From Atherinomorus stipes (taxonomy: Eukaryota > Chordata > Actinopteri > Atheriniformes > Atherinidae), in contig JALJCO010001245.1 of assembly GCA_023101725.1 (NCBI GenBank), positions 124,001 to 188,000 on the forward strand: 64,000 nucleotides of DNA, read 5' to 3'. The notes beneath the pieces were generated by a model, which worked only from the letters and a program-made list of their open reading frames with translations, ran no database searches and was not told the origin of the DNA. The translations under genes and the position numbers were made by a program. This document shows, in pieces, positions 24,206-37,523 of the stretch (within the stretch, counting starts at the first letter, position 1; every line of letters begins with the position of its first letter).

Positions 24206-26556
24206 ACTGCTTCACTCCCAGCTTTGTTTTAATGAGGAAATTTGTTTAAAATTTAAAAATTTAAGTTACATTGTTAAATAAATGACTGTTATTTTTTGTT
24301 TTCCATTCACTTTCCTCTCTAAGATGTCAAACCACTTATTGTTATGATTATCTTTTTATAGTCATTATTCTACTGTAACTGTGAGTGAACTTCTTACCTT
24401 AGAGGGGCGCTCTTGAGGCACATTTTAAAATCCAACACAAAAAATGAACACGGGGCTTGGTGGATTTGCTTTGGTGATATAAGGGTTTGGATGAGTGCAT
24501 TCACTACATAATAACTTTATCACCCCACTGACTATAACATTTATTCTATAACTTTACAGCCCAAGTCCACTTTCATTTGATTCAGGGTTCAATCTAAACA
24601 TCCTCTTTCTACAGAGTAAACAGGAAAAGAGGACTTTTACATCTTGGCACTGCAAAATGATTCTCACTCACAGTGCAAGTTGAGGAGGCAACACAATCTT
24701 AGGCTTAAGTCGGATGCAGGACTGTTAAATAAGTAGGTGTGTGAACGTTTGTGTGTGTGTGTGTGAGACTGTGTGTCCTGAGGGGAAAGAGGGATCTTAG
24801 TTTAGAATAGGTAACAGTGGAACGTAATTGAGCTGAAAATTGAAAAGCGGAGCCGTGGCAAAGCCAAGCTGGTGCGCATGTATGCATGTGTGTGTACCAC
24901 AGAGTGTTGTGCGGGTATAGGCGAGGGAATGTGTATCTATATGTATTTTGTGTGCAAGACCTCTTGTGTTGTACCTATGGTTGTTTGTGTTTTAAAACCA
25001 GAGCTGGATGCCAGAGTAATCCTCGCAGCTGGACCCCCAAGGATAGCAGAATTTACTGCTGAGTGGGTGAGCCACACAGGCATGGATATGAAAGCACACC
25101 GGCACAATGACTCACACACACATGCACGCAACACCAAGCCAAACTACCTGAGAGAATAAAGAGGAGTGAGGATGAGAGCGTGCTGAGTTCTCCCCAAAAA
25201 CACTCACTTGGAAAATTGGAGCGAGCTTTGCCATCTCCACCGGGCAGCACTCATGATAGCTCGTTTAAACACCACATACATAATAAAGTGGAAATGCTGC
25301 TCATCTCATTTTGTTTCAATGCGGGTCCACTTGAAAAATGTGCTAATCCCTCAACATTTCATCAACACAAAGCAGAAAGGTATTATTTACACAAGGACAA
25401 GTGACAAAGGTGTGACACTTATAAGATTACCTGCTTTAATGTCCCACTTGTAAACATGGGCATGATGACTAATGTGGAAATGAGTGAAGTCTTCAGGGTC
25501 CTACATTCAAAACAAGACATGATCCTAAAAATGCAGTTGATTCTTTCTTTTATTCCTCTGCTCTGAGTATAAAAGTGAAGGAGTAGCTGGAGGAAGTCAC
25601 TTTAAATCATGACTTCTTCTCATCTCAGATTTTATGGCGAGCCACCTTTTGTTAAATGTGGCGCTTCCAGTGAAGCCTGGATTTTCTGCTTTGATAATGT
25701 GAAACAAAAATAACATATTCAATGTATTTTGACCTTAAACTTGCAGCAAATCTTTCATATCTCATGTGTACGTGTGTAAGTAACTCTTACAGAAAACAAA
25801 TAAACGACTGTGGTAAAACATGCAGCTGATTTACAATCATGATGTACATATTTAATGACCATAAGAATTACTTAACGCTAACTAAGCCACATGCAGCACA
25901 CCGAAGAGATCAAATGGAGGCCAACCTTGCAAATAGAGTTGTTCCCACTCCTGTAGGGCAATATACTGTTGTTGTGTCACAGTTTCTGCTATCGTGAGTA
26001 AGCAGCACAGAAGTCATTACAAAGTGTAATACATGCATTATTAGCGTATGTCCTGGATGAGCTGACTAAAACTTCTTTTGACACCTAAAACTAAACAAAG
26101 ACAGTTTGAATGCAAAAGTACAACCACAGTGGGAATCATAACTCCTAAACTGCCCTCAAACTGAAGTCTCATTCTTCATAAACCTGATACTTTATATGTA
26201 TGATACACAGTTGCTGATTGAAGTGAAAGCTGAACCTGATGCATGCAGACCAGTTTGGTATTAAACTGTAATTCACTTTACCAGGCCAGAGGCTTCACTC
26301 TGCCCGCTGTACTCTTTCTGATCAACATGAAACTAAATTTGTGTGTTTGACAGGCCTGGCAGGTGGTCTGCATAAAGAGGGAATGAAAAAAGAAAGTAAG
26401 AGGGGAGAGTAAAAAGCTTTCTCTCTCCATCTCTCCTTATGCTTTCTTTTCTCTGAAGATCACCGATTTCTTCAGCACTCAGCTTCTATCAGTTCTGCTT
26501 TTCTCTGCTTTCTGCAAGTATCTCTGGGTGTTTATATCCCTGCAGGTTCATGCCGC

Positions 26557-26581
26557 GCGTGTGTGTGTGTGTGTGTGTGTG
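26557..26581. repeat. GT microsatellite
   Basis: Uninterrupted GT run after GCGC. Confidence 0.95.
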
Positions 26582-28762
26582 GTCTACACAGAGGGTTATC
26601 TGACTGCTTGATAAGCAACACACACAGGCAGTGACAGCTTCATCCATCAGCATGTCTGTTCGATGGACAGGCCTCTGTGGAGAGGTCACAATCTCTATGC
26701 ATGTCTTTGAGTGTGTGCGTGTGTGTGATCAGACATAAACAATGCTCTGCTGAGACAAACAGTGACCCGGCTTTAGTCTGAATATGACTCTAGTGATGCT
26801 GATATTACTTTATCTGCTCTTTTTCTGCCTTTCAGATGCACGTTTCTCTCGCCTCTTATTTATTTCTCCTCACATAACGCTTTCAAACACCAGTACTCGC
26901 CTTGGTTGCTTTTAACCTTGACAACAGTTGGAGTGAGGATTATGGGAAGCACAGTCAACATGTTTATGCTTCATTCATTTATCCTCTCTGGCAGTGGCAG
27001 CACGCAGCTTTATTCATGCAGCGGTGAGAAAACCTTGGGAACTTTGCTATGTTCCATATTCATTCATACGCTCGTGCACACCAATGACAGCATTGGTATG
27101 TGACAACACGCATACCAGTGCAGGAAGAAAGCGCGCTGTCACTCACAACCCTGCAGGATCAAAATAGTTCCCAACCTCTCAACATGAAAGTTCTCCCCAG
27201 CAACGCAAGTGGCCAAAGGAACTGAGAGGAAACTGACCTCTAATTTTTTAGACAAATTGACCTCTAAATTTTTTAAGAGGCTTCAATGCATTTTTCCTAC
27301 TCACAGACCACTTTGTTATGGGAACACGGTGCATTCATGGCAGTTACGTCATTGTTAACGGGAGATAATGGCGTTCACAAACTGACAGGGAGCACTGCTA
27401 TCTGGTCCCACACTAACGAAACAATGATTTGAGCCAACAGCTGCTAGCACTGCTTGTGTTATCAGCTTAGTATCCACTAACTCTGGTCTAAGTCATTGTC
27501 TTACTTTGTCAAGCCTGGGCAAAAAGTAAAGATCTGATTATTTAATGAACTGTGATTAAACACAGGCACTGAGCAAATATCTACAAAATGTAAAAAAAAA
27601 AAAAAAAAAGATAAAAAAGGACTTTAGCTAATGCGGACATTTTCTTCACCAAAAACACACATACTGATAATCCCACATCTTTACCATGACTTGCAAAGTA
27701 CTGAAATAAAGCTTTGGGCTGGAGAGATATAAAGTACTCAATTCTTTATGCGTATGCAGTTCTTGATAACAAGCACAGGGCTCGAAGGTTTAAGGGGTTC
27801 GACACTGCTGCCCACATATTTTCAAATGTCAGGAGAAGAAGTACATCTGTGCAGTTCACTGATGAGCTAATTCATTGCTCTTTCATATAAATCAGATGAC
27901 AGATTATGGAGATTTTATGGCGAATTGGGGAAAACATGAGGAATTCTTTGGTCACTTTATGGAAAGTGGATATAAAGTAGTTTTTAGGGACATCGTGGCA
28001 CAGATGTGGACTGCAGCAGTTGAGTTCAAAGGTTTTAAGTCTAGCTTCATTACTTCAGTGGACTGTGGACAACCTCTCCTTGAACAAAGACTGTTATTAA
28101 CATGACATATGACAGAAACTGAAACCCCATTTTCCCTTTAATTTCACTCTACCTCATGCGTCAAGTTCTTCTGTGTCATGGCAACTCTCCCATGCACTGA
28201 GAGATTGGAAATCTCTTTCCCGACTGCAGGCACATAAGTTATTAACTGCCATATCTTCATATTTCTAGTCAACTTTCTTGAGACGAGAAAGCTTAATGCT
28301 TGTTTAAATCAAAGATATTCAAACGTATCTTGGAAATTCCAATAAACACATCATTTGTCTGTCTGACCCCATTCATGGTGCTGACATTTCCACGACTTTT
28401 AACATTTTATCCCTCAGTTTCTTTCTGCATTTAACTCTTTCCCACCCGCTCCCTCTCACCCTCTCAGTCAGTCTCACATTCCAGGCAAGCTTGGCTTCTT
28501 TGTCCTGAATGACATCACAGACATAAGGCCATGACAGCCAGGACAGGAGGAATGTGGTGCGAGAGAGGGATATAAACCATAAAAGAGGGGAAAAAAAGAA
28601 AAGAAAGGGAGAGGGAGAGGATAACCAGATGATGGAGAGTTGGCCTGTGAGGGAATGAGAATAAGTGGAAAAAAAAGTAAAACCAGAGGGAGAGAGAAAA
28701 AAGAGGGAGAAAGAATTCCATTCAGCAGGGCATGAATGGACTTCACACAGGACTCCCCAAGC

Positions 28763-28790
28763 AACACACACACACACACGCACACACACA
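28763..28790. repeat. CA microsatellite
   Basis: CA run with one CG step. Confidence 0.95.
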
Positions 28791-29356
28791 ATCACCTACC
28801 ATCACTACAAGCCTCCTTCCCATCAGCTCCCTCCCTTGCGGCCACTCTCTCATCCCTCCGTCTCTGGCCTCCCTCTCCGTTTGTAGTCCTTTCATTAATC
28901 TCCTTTAGAGGCATCAGACAACAGCACCCCCTCACAAACACACAATCCCTGGGGAGAGTGTTTTTCACACATGCAGCAGTTTGCACAAGTTCCACGCAGT
29001 TGCACACTTGTGGAGAACAACTTGCAACAAAACAGACCAAATAAAAGCCGTCCTAAGCAGGCTCTTTCAGGAAAAACTTCCACCTGCTTCTCCGATGGGA
29101 ATCGTGTGGCTGGAATGCTGCTGAAGCAAGAGTCCAAACTTTTCAATCTCGTCATTAACTGTTCATTTTCAACTTCCATGACATTCAATATGATTTTTGA
29201 CTAAATTTGTCACAATTGAAGGCTTCTCTCATGTCTACAATGCATTTTGTGTTTGTAAATGAGGCTGGACTAGTCACCATGGTAACCTTATGAACTTTAT
29301 GTAATCATTTTGCTTATACATATATATGAATGACACAAAGATGTTTAAATTTCTTA

Positions 29357-29457
29357 ATCTAACTAAAGAGTGACAAAAAGCAAAAATGTAAATGGTAACG
29401 CTCCAGTGGAAGCGTTACCATTTTTAGACTGTTTTACCATCTTTGGTTAGATGCTGC
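29357..29457. repeat. Long near-palindromic hairpin
   Basis: A perfect 13-bp inverted repeat (29390-29402 with 29411-29423) around an 8-nt loop is extended outward by imperfect pairing from ATCTAACTAAAGA to TCTTTGGTTAGAT. The total span is about 100 nt, which could fold as one stem. It could be a tiny palindromic MITE or a pre-microRNA-like hairpin; no mature microRNA was recognised. Confidence 0.7.
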
Positions 29458-32400
29458 TGCACTTCCTGAGCTCAGCAGCTTTCTAAATATTCCTGATCTA
29501 TAACTGATCAGTCACTCCCTACACAATAAAAACTTACATTTTACAACTGAGGACTTGGTTCAGTAGGAGGTTGCAACATCCAGCCACTTTCTCAGAGTTT
29601 GAGTGACATGACTAACATGTTCCCCTCCTCGTCTGAGGTGGTGCTGCATCAAGAATCACTGAAGAAGAAGGGAAGATAAACAACACAGAAATGTGCTCAT
29701 CTGTCGGCTAATGCAAAGCAGTGTTTGTTCAGCCACTTTTGTCGCACTCCGCTGCATTTGGTTGACTGTGAGTGTACTGAGACGGATGTTTTTAGATGGT
29801 CTAGACTTCACTTTTCCAGTCCGGGTGCAGTTGTGCATTCATCCCCTCCCTCCCTCCTTGAAGATAATTTAAGAAGGATTGTGTATGTAAAACACTAGCT
29901 TATGACACCTTTAAGCTCATCATCTCATCAATAGTGACTGACAGCAAATTAGAAACAGGAAAAGTCATTGTAGAGCATTGTGTCCATCACTCTCTGGGGT
30001 GTCATGTCACAACCCATACTAGTTCCATGTAAGCGTTTACGACCATATTTTGCAACGAGAACATACACAGTTGCAGGAAGGTAACAATTTTACAGCTGCC
30101 AACTGCTGTAAAATTTCTTAAACATTTAGAGTGACACTTAAAAAACTTCAAACTCTACATTTTTTTTTTACCTTCCTCATCTTTAATGAAATATTAAAAA
30201 TTACTGCTCCAAAAAGTGAGCTTATGCAATGTCCAGAGAAGACCCCTCGTCCACTTTTGTGAATTTTTGTGTTCAACCCACTGAACCATCATTTGATATT
30301 TTGCCATGAAGTCACTTAGTGGACATAAAATAATAATCTTCTGCTTTTGTGAAACTCCTAAAATCAGAAAGCTTGTTTTTACTTTCACAAGCCAAGTTTT
30401 GTTCACATTTATCCACTTGCAACTGCCTTCAAGGTACTGAAGCAACACAATTTCATTCCTCTTTTGATTTTCTAGCGTGCAGATGCTTAATGCAGTATCA
30501 TTTACAAAATGAGGTCTACTCACTATTTATAGATACAGTTCGAGTCGCTTTTACAAGAGATATATGCACTCTTGAGGACATGAGCGTGAATCACAGCAAA
30601 TCTAATAAATACTTCATCCACAAAAAGTGCAAGTTCAACATGGATAGTTGCCATCAAAGGGTCAGAGCCACTTATTTATATAGTGCCTTCATCACAAACA
30701 ACTTTGTTAGAAAGCACTTCATGTTATTAAAGGCGGGGATAATATTACAGGATGCAGTATGATCAGACAGAAATGATCACACACGTTAATAAAATACAGC
30801 ATATCAGTCACACTGAAAGCCAAAAAACATGAACTGATTTGAGCAAATTTTCCAAAGGATATGGACTTAATTTATCAAAGTGCATTTTTAATGCAACCCT
30901 GCTCCCTCCTCGCATCGTTCTCATGAGGAATCCTTCGGAAACAGCTGCAGTAATCACTGAGGAAAGCTGCAGGATATGGTGGCCTTCCACAGCAGTTGCA
31001 TGGTAAAGAGGATAACAGTGAAATAGATATGGGATGTGAGGACTTCTATAATAGCTAAAGCTGTATGAAACTTTTTCTTGGAACCACAGAATCACACATC
31101 GTAGATCGGCTTTCTCCTGGATTTCTCAGCACAACCACATAAAGGAAAAGCTGTCATTTTGATGGGGAGTTGCAGAAAAAAAAAAAAAGTCACAAGGAAA
31201 AAAAAAATCTGAGAAATTGGAGCCTGGAGAAGAGAAATGAAGAAGAGGAAGAAGACCGTCACAGTTTGTGCAAAAAAAGGCAGACTTCCATGGTGACAAA
31301 TTAATTTGTCATCAGATCAATAAGTCATTATCGTATTTAGAACAGAGCTGCGCTCACATTCATGCAACACAATCATACAAACAACATTTTGGCACAAGCA
31401 CACTCTCCCAGAGATGTCCAGTGCAGTCACACACCGCTTCCTGCACACAAACTCTGAGATATCGAGTGGTTGGATGAACTTTCCAAACCTCTGTGCTGAT
31501 GCGGTGAAATAATTTCACTCCATTAAAAACAACCCAGCAGCCTCAGCCAAACTAATTATGGTGATTTCTGTCAAATGCGAGGGGAGAGAGAGGAGTGGTA
31601 AATAAGACTGTGTGAGTGTTTGTGTGACCATACACAAGGTTAGTGAGAAGACATCCCATAGCGAGCGCACCATCTGCAGCTAAAGCCACGAGCCATTACA
31701 GTTCATGAAATCTGCCCATCGTAATGATGTAAACTTTCCTTCATAATTAACAGCGTATTGAGTCTTTAATAATCTCAATGAAGTGTTGTTGCCAAAAATC
31801 AAAAGTCCTGAAGTTGCAGCTGTAATTTGGCTTTGCGACAACTGCTAATGGAAGAAGCAATGGCATCAATAATTACACAGGAAATAAACATTATGATGTC
31901 AAAGTGGGTGAGAAGAAGTGAATGAAGCCATCAAACCGATATTAACCTGATGTATCACAAGTATCAGCTCTAAAATCGGTCCACAAGATTCAAATAAGCA
32001 CAAATGTAAATGTATAAAAGTGCTTAGGAGCAGAAGGGGAAAAAGTAAATCCTAATTTATCTTTCCAACAGACAAAAGCCTGATCTGGAATGCTTCTGCA
32101 TCACTGAGGTGGAAGAGAGATTATCTTTTCTGTCAGTTCCTCTGATAAGCATTTCTACAGAATTGGGCTACGTTAGCACGAAAAAGGAAAACCAAACAAC
32201 AGAACACATAAAGATGCATCTGATGACTACTGGAGCCTAAAAATATTGAAAGCCATGCACACATGGCAGAACGCTGAGCTAGCCAGTCATTAGGAAGTGA
32301 ATGATGGCGTAATTCCTGAGTTGACTCCTGGTTTCCATCGTGGCCAGTCAGATTCTCTGCTTCCCAACTCTTACTGTAATGTTCTCTTCTGTTCCCAGTT

Positions 32401-32834
32401 TGCTACTGCAGGCTCAAACTGGAATTAGGATTTTATTCTATTTTTTGATTATTATTTTTCAGATCCGTATGTTTTCTGCTCCCTTTCATGAATATTTGAA
32501 AGCCATTTCCAGTCTTGCTTTTATCCACTCCTGCACTTGTCTGTATTCTTTCTATCATTTTCCCGTTTTTCAAATTTCTTTGATTCTCTTATTTCTGTTG
32601 CATCAATTTTCTCTCTTTCCCTCAGTTTTTCTACTCAAAATCTGCCTCCTTTTACAGACACAGCAGTTGTGTTTGTAGAGCATCTGATTACTTCGACAAG
32701 CAAAACACAACCCCTACAAAAAATGAAAGAGACTGTGTACAGTATTTTTTTTTCTATGTCAGGCAAGATAAAGAAGGGAGAGAGAATGAGGGAGATGGAT
32801 GGCACACTTACTGGACAAAGCGCTTGTCTTTCTT

Positions 32835-33010
32835 TTTTGGTTTACGGTTTGAAATATTAAATATTTGGTTTACAATAACGTTAAGTGGCCTGGGCCTGAG
32901 TTATGGTGCCACAGAGGCTTCTCTGTTTGTTTTCTTGTTTATGGTTTTGAAATATTAATCTTTGTTGTAGACTAATAAGACTAAGTGGTCTGGGTGTATG
33001 AATTATGGTC
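32835..33010. repeat. Diverged tandem duplication, period about 97 bp
   Basis: Two copies in direct order share TTTGAAATATTAA, then AAGTGGYCTGGG, then a TTATGGT block. The first starts near 32838 and the second near 32935. Confidence 0.65.
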
Positions 33011-33973
33011 TGAGCACGAGTGGCCCTTTGAAACACAGAACACATTTACATGCTTTCATACTAGAGTCCTATCAGAGGTCATATCTAATGAAGACTCGAC
33101 AAGACAAGATGAGATGCACACAGTTTTAACAGGATGGCATTTCATTTTATGTGTTGAGCAGGTTTGTACCAGTAAATCACAGACATATTTTAATATCCTG
33201 CATGAGCATCTAAAACACAGCTTTACTTTAAGCTGAAGGGAAGGATAGTAGTAATATTACCCCACATTAGGTAATGACAAAGAAAACCATGTAGAGAATA
33301 AAAATATGTGTTCCCAATATGTTTTATTTGTTTTGAGTCCAAACTTTTTGATGTTTTCAAAACCTTTAAAACAACACACATAAGAAGCTTGTTAAAAACT
33401 GGTTTCATTGTGCCCTTCTCTGCTGTTAGCAGCTCCAAACAGCCTCCCTAACACCTGCTTGGTATCAAAGATGAGTTCAGAATGTTCTTTAAAGATAAAA
33501 GCAAAAAAAAAAAAAAAGAAGCACAATGCCTTGTTTCTCTGAGTGAGCTTGTTATGTCCTAAATATGTGGAAGTTCTTTTTTTTTTTTTTTTTTAACATA
33601 CTGCTTGGTTGCATTGACATGAATTAAAGCAGGAGAAAAATCCTCCACTGTTCTATTCTCTGGTTTAGTCTACATAAAACAATTGTTTTAGGGGGAAAAT
33701 GACTTAAAAATAATAAACCAACACTTGACAAATAAGGTGCCACTTAATCATGTAGTATTACCTCGGTATTACTATCTTGTTACCACTATTACCATGTCAT
33801 TACCGTGCTGTAATGTAAAGTTCTACCAAACAGTTTAATTGTATATAGGCCTACATAAAGTGCTGCCACATTGTAAATGTTATCCAGACTTTTCCAAAAT
33901 ACACATAATTTTCTTAAAACGATGTAATTCCAAATTCTGATGATACTCTTATTTATTTGTAATATACTGTATA

Positions 33974-34161
33974 TCAGGGCGACTCATTTTGGTCCTATGA
34001 GGGCTGAAATCCTGCAGGTTTCCAATGTCTCCCTGCTCAAATTAAATAGAAGCAATAGCCTATGAAGCTCTGTACAATGACTCATTAACAGGTGTGAGTC
34101 AGGTGTGTTGGAACAGGGAGACATGGAAAACCTGCAGGATTGTAGCACTCAAGAGACTGAA
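33974..34161. mobile_element. Palindromic MITE
   Basis: The left half (TCCTGCAGGTTTCCAATGTC...CCCTGCTC) and right half (GAACAGGGAGACATGGAAAA then CCTGCAGGATTG) are inverted copies, a structure known for a common fish non-autonomous DNA transposon. About 190 bp, non-coding. Confidence 0.7.
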
Positions 34162-34384
34162 CTGCATTGCTCTGCTATATATAAACATATGCAACTCCAA
34201 CAGCATGCTGAAGTAGGAAAAAACAAAAACAAAAAAGAAAAGTTTTTTTTTTTTTTTTTTGACAATTTACAAACTTCCAGCCAGTGTGGTTGCAACTGTG
34301 CCTGAGATAACCATTTCTAACTTTATGACATTAAATTCTTAGAAAAAAGATATGAGGGAGAGAAAAGACACACACAGGCACATA

Positions 34385-34437
34385 CCCACCCACACACACA
34401 CCCATCCACACACACACCCATCCACACACACACCCAT
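34385..34437. repeat. 16-bp minisatellite
   Basis: About 3.3 copies of CCCATCCACACACACA, the first with a C for the T. Confidence 0.9.
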
Positions 34438-37400
34438 ACATAGTGTACTTTGTGCTGTCTTCCATGTCTGGAAATTTCAGTTTAACCTGCTTTCCTTTTG
34501 TCCATTTTCTGCATTTGTGTGCAGACGTGCAGATGCATGGATAACGTCGGGATGTGGGGGCCGGGTCTCGGCGGGGATTATGGCAGGAAAAAAATAGTGG
34601 CCGTGTAATAATTAATGGGATTAGCAGATTAGAAATAAGATTATGTTATGGCTCTCTCCAGCACCAATATACATAAGCAAGACAGATACACAAAATTAGG
34701 AACAATGAGATCCCTAAACTGAAACGGATGAATAAATCAAACATTCAACAAGTTGTACTAGCTGGTAAATGAGGAATGTATACTGTATTTACTTTGGTAC
34801 TCTTTTTCTCAGAGTAATTTCTGTCAGGAACTGATTGCTAAAAGCTAAAAGTCTGATTTTTTTTCTTGATTTGATTGGACAACTCCCATAATAACACATT
34901 TCTTTTATCGGTTTTGGACATTTGTCCTTCGACACAACTTTTCTGTGGCTGCTACAGTCTAACATTAAACATCTGAAAACAGGTTTTCCTAAAGAAAAGA
35001 AAATGGATGTAGAAAAGAAAAACACTATCACATTTCTCAAAGGATATTCTGTATATTTTCTCAGTTAAAAAACATGACGGTTTTATTTAGGATCGGAATA
35101 ATAAACGCCTTTGTCTCAATACGTTTTGCTCCCCTTCTCAGCCACTGTGCTTATTATGCAAAATGATGGACAGCCTTGATGTAACACCTCCACTGACTCA
35201 TAGTATTTAACTTAAAATAAAATAAGAACGGGGTTAGAGTTTCACATCTGGTGAGAACCCCTGGGGACCGCCATGGAGTTTGATTGAAGTGAAGCCCAGA
35301 TCACTGTTTAGAGCTGGCCCCAGACAGTTTTTCTGCACGGCACCTGGATTTGACAATACCTGTCACACTTCAGCAAATGTACCAGACCCTCATTGAAAAC
35401 AGTAAGGGTCTCTGAAAAAAAAAAAAGGAATAGTTCTTCAAATCCCATGAGCCAAAAAGCCCCTAGAGGCTTTAAAGAAGACAGACCGACTCGGTTTTCT
35501 TTGCACTGCTCGCTAACTGTTACTGTCCAACCACTGTCAGTGTTATGTGTAAATACGCCATCCTTAAATTAAACTAATCTTTATTTCCTCTTTTGCTTAC
35601 CCACATCCTCCAGGATGTGTCCACCAGTATTTTAACCACACCAACCCTTCATTATATCTAGACATATTTGTTTTTGTATGTGTGAGCTGCTTAAATGGAG
35701 CAAGCCGCCAGTATGGAAACGACGACGTAGCCGCTTCCACAAGCCGGAACTGGATGTGGAATATACTGAGGCTTCATAGCAGTTTGTGGCTAAACACTAC
35801 CTGCTGTCATTAAGTACCACTGGGGTTGACAATGCACACAAATACACACATGTAAGCATTTACTCACACAGTAGTGCAAGTGGACAAGGACGCAGCTGAG
35901 ACCACAGGTCAGCAGATTGCTTGTCATAACAAGTCAGTCTCCTGTTTTGCTTCACCCTGATAATCTGTGGTTGGATGTGTTTTTGTTTTTTATGTCTAAA
36001 CAAATCACAGCTTGGAGCCTAAAAAAAAGGAAAAAAAAAAAAAATCAATTTACCTTGAAATTCATATTTTTTTCCCCCTGAGCAGAAAAAAACTCTTACA
36101 AAGTTCAAGTTTGTAAAACATGAAAGCCATTAAAAAGTAATTAAATTTCATTTTAAAGTATAAAAAACATCATCCACACACTACCGAGTACTTCAATTTC
36201 TTTCATTTAAAAGGGAGAAAAAAAGAGGAAATATTTCACAGTCATTACAAAGAGTCCTCTGCAAAATGCCACGCACAGAGGTGAAAAACAAAGCAGTGCA
36301 TTAAGAGAGCAGAAATCAGCCATAATTCACTGAAATTCATTCATTGTGACATTACTCATAATACACTTGTTCCTCATTATAAACGCATTAGCGTGCTTGT
36401 GGCAGCTGGAGCTGGTCAGGGTCTGCTCTTCATTAGGCTGAAACTGTACAGAGACAAAAGTTCCCAGCTCCATTTAAATACTCAATATTCAATTCAATAC
36501 CCAAACATACCTAAGCAAAGCTTTAATTAGACTTAAAGCAAGACAAATCCTTAAACCTGGATCGCATTAACATCATCAGCTCATGAAAAGGAAAAGGAAT
36601 AATTTAGTACTCTCCTGTGGGCAGTGAAGTGGCTTTTTGCATGTAATGTATGTGATTTGAATTTTTCTTTGTTTTCCTTATTATTCTCTTAATAGTCTTG
36701 CCTAAAGACATTTTCCTGTAAACAGCCCGTTACAGTTCTTTTCTCTCCCTGAACAACATCCTCAAAGTCTGTTGAGTTTCAGCTCACCTATTGATTAGCA
36801 TTCTTCCTCTCCATCTGATTCAATATTACCCTTTTACGTCAAGTTCATCTGATAAAAATGACAGCTGAAGCAAAAGGAGATACAACTTAATTCTTGTTCT
36901 GTTTTTTAATACTCTATTTTTAAAGGAAAATGGGGAAAAGAGAGCGAGAGCGCCAGCTTGTGTGTCTAATGGCGAGTGTTTATGTATATGTGCTGCAGGG
37001 TATCAAAGGGCAGGTTACGGTGTTGGCTGGATGTAGATGGAATGTGACACGGCTAACCGCTCCGTGCTGTGGCACACAAATACCACCAATGTCACCAACC
37101 GAAGACCTTTTCTCACCCGTCTGCAAACTCACAGATATACACACAGATGCATTTATACAATATAACACACGCTGTGGAGAGATCACAGGAAAAAAAAAGG
37201 AGGAAATGTGAAAGCTGTGGTGAGTTCTTGCTCTGAACGCTGCTGCTGTTGATTGTGTGGTTACTTTGAAGGGCAATTTCATCTGGCTGACGGAAATGTG
37301 TGTGAGACCGTGCGAGGGAAGTGTGTGTTTTCTCAGCACCAGGGGGTCAGTCACCTGGAGTGTTAGGGAATTTTCTATCAAAATATTCCTGTGTAATTGA

Positions 37401-37503
37401 AGAACTCTGGGTATAGAGCTGAGAGTGTGCATGTTGGTGTGTTCACGGGTGTGTGCGCTGATTTTCTTGACGTAATTTGCAAGTTTTAGTCTGCGGTTGG
37501 ATT

Positions 37504-37523
37504 GTGTGTGTGCGTGTGTGTGT
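37504..37523. repeat. GT microsatellite
   Basis: GT run with one GC step. Confidence 0.85.

Noticed and set aside
28373..28795. 140-codon minus-strand frame
   Set aside because: Runs through CT-rich and CA-repeat DNA; hydrophobic low-complexity translation without domain features.
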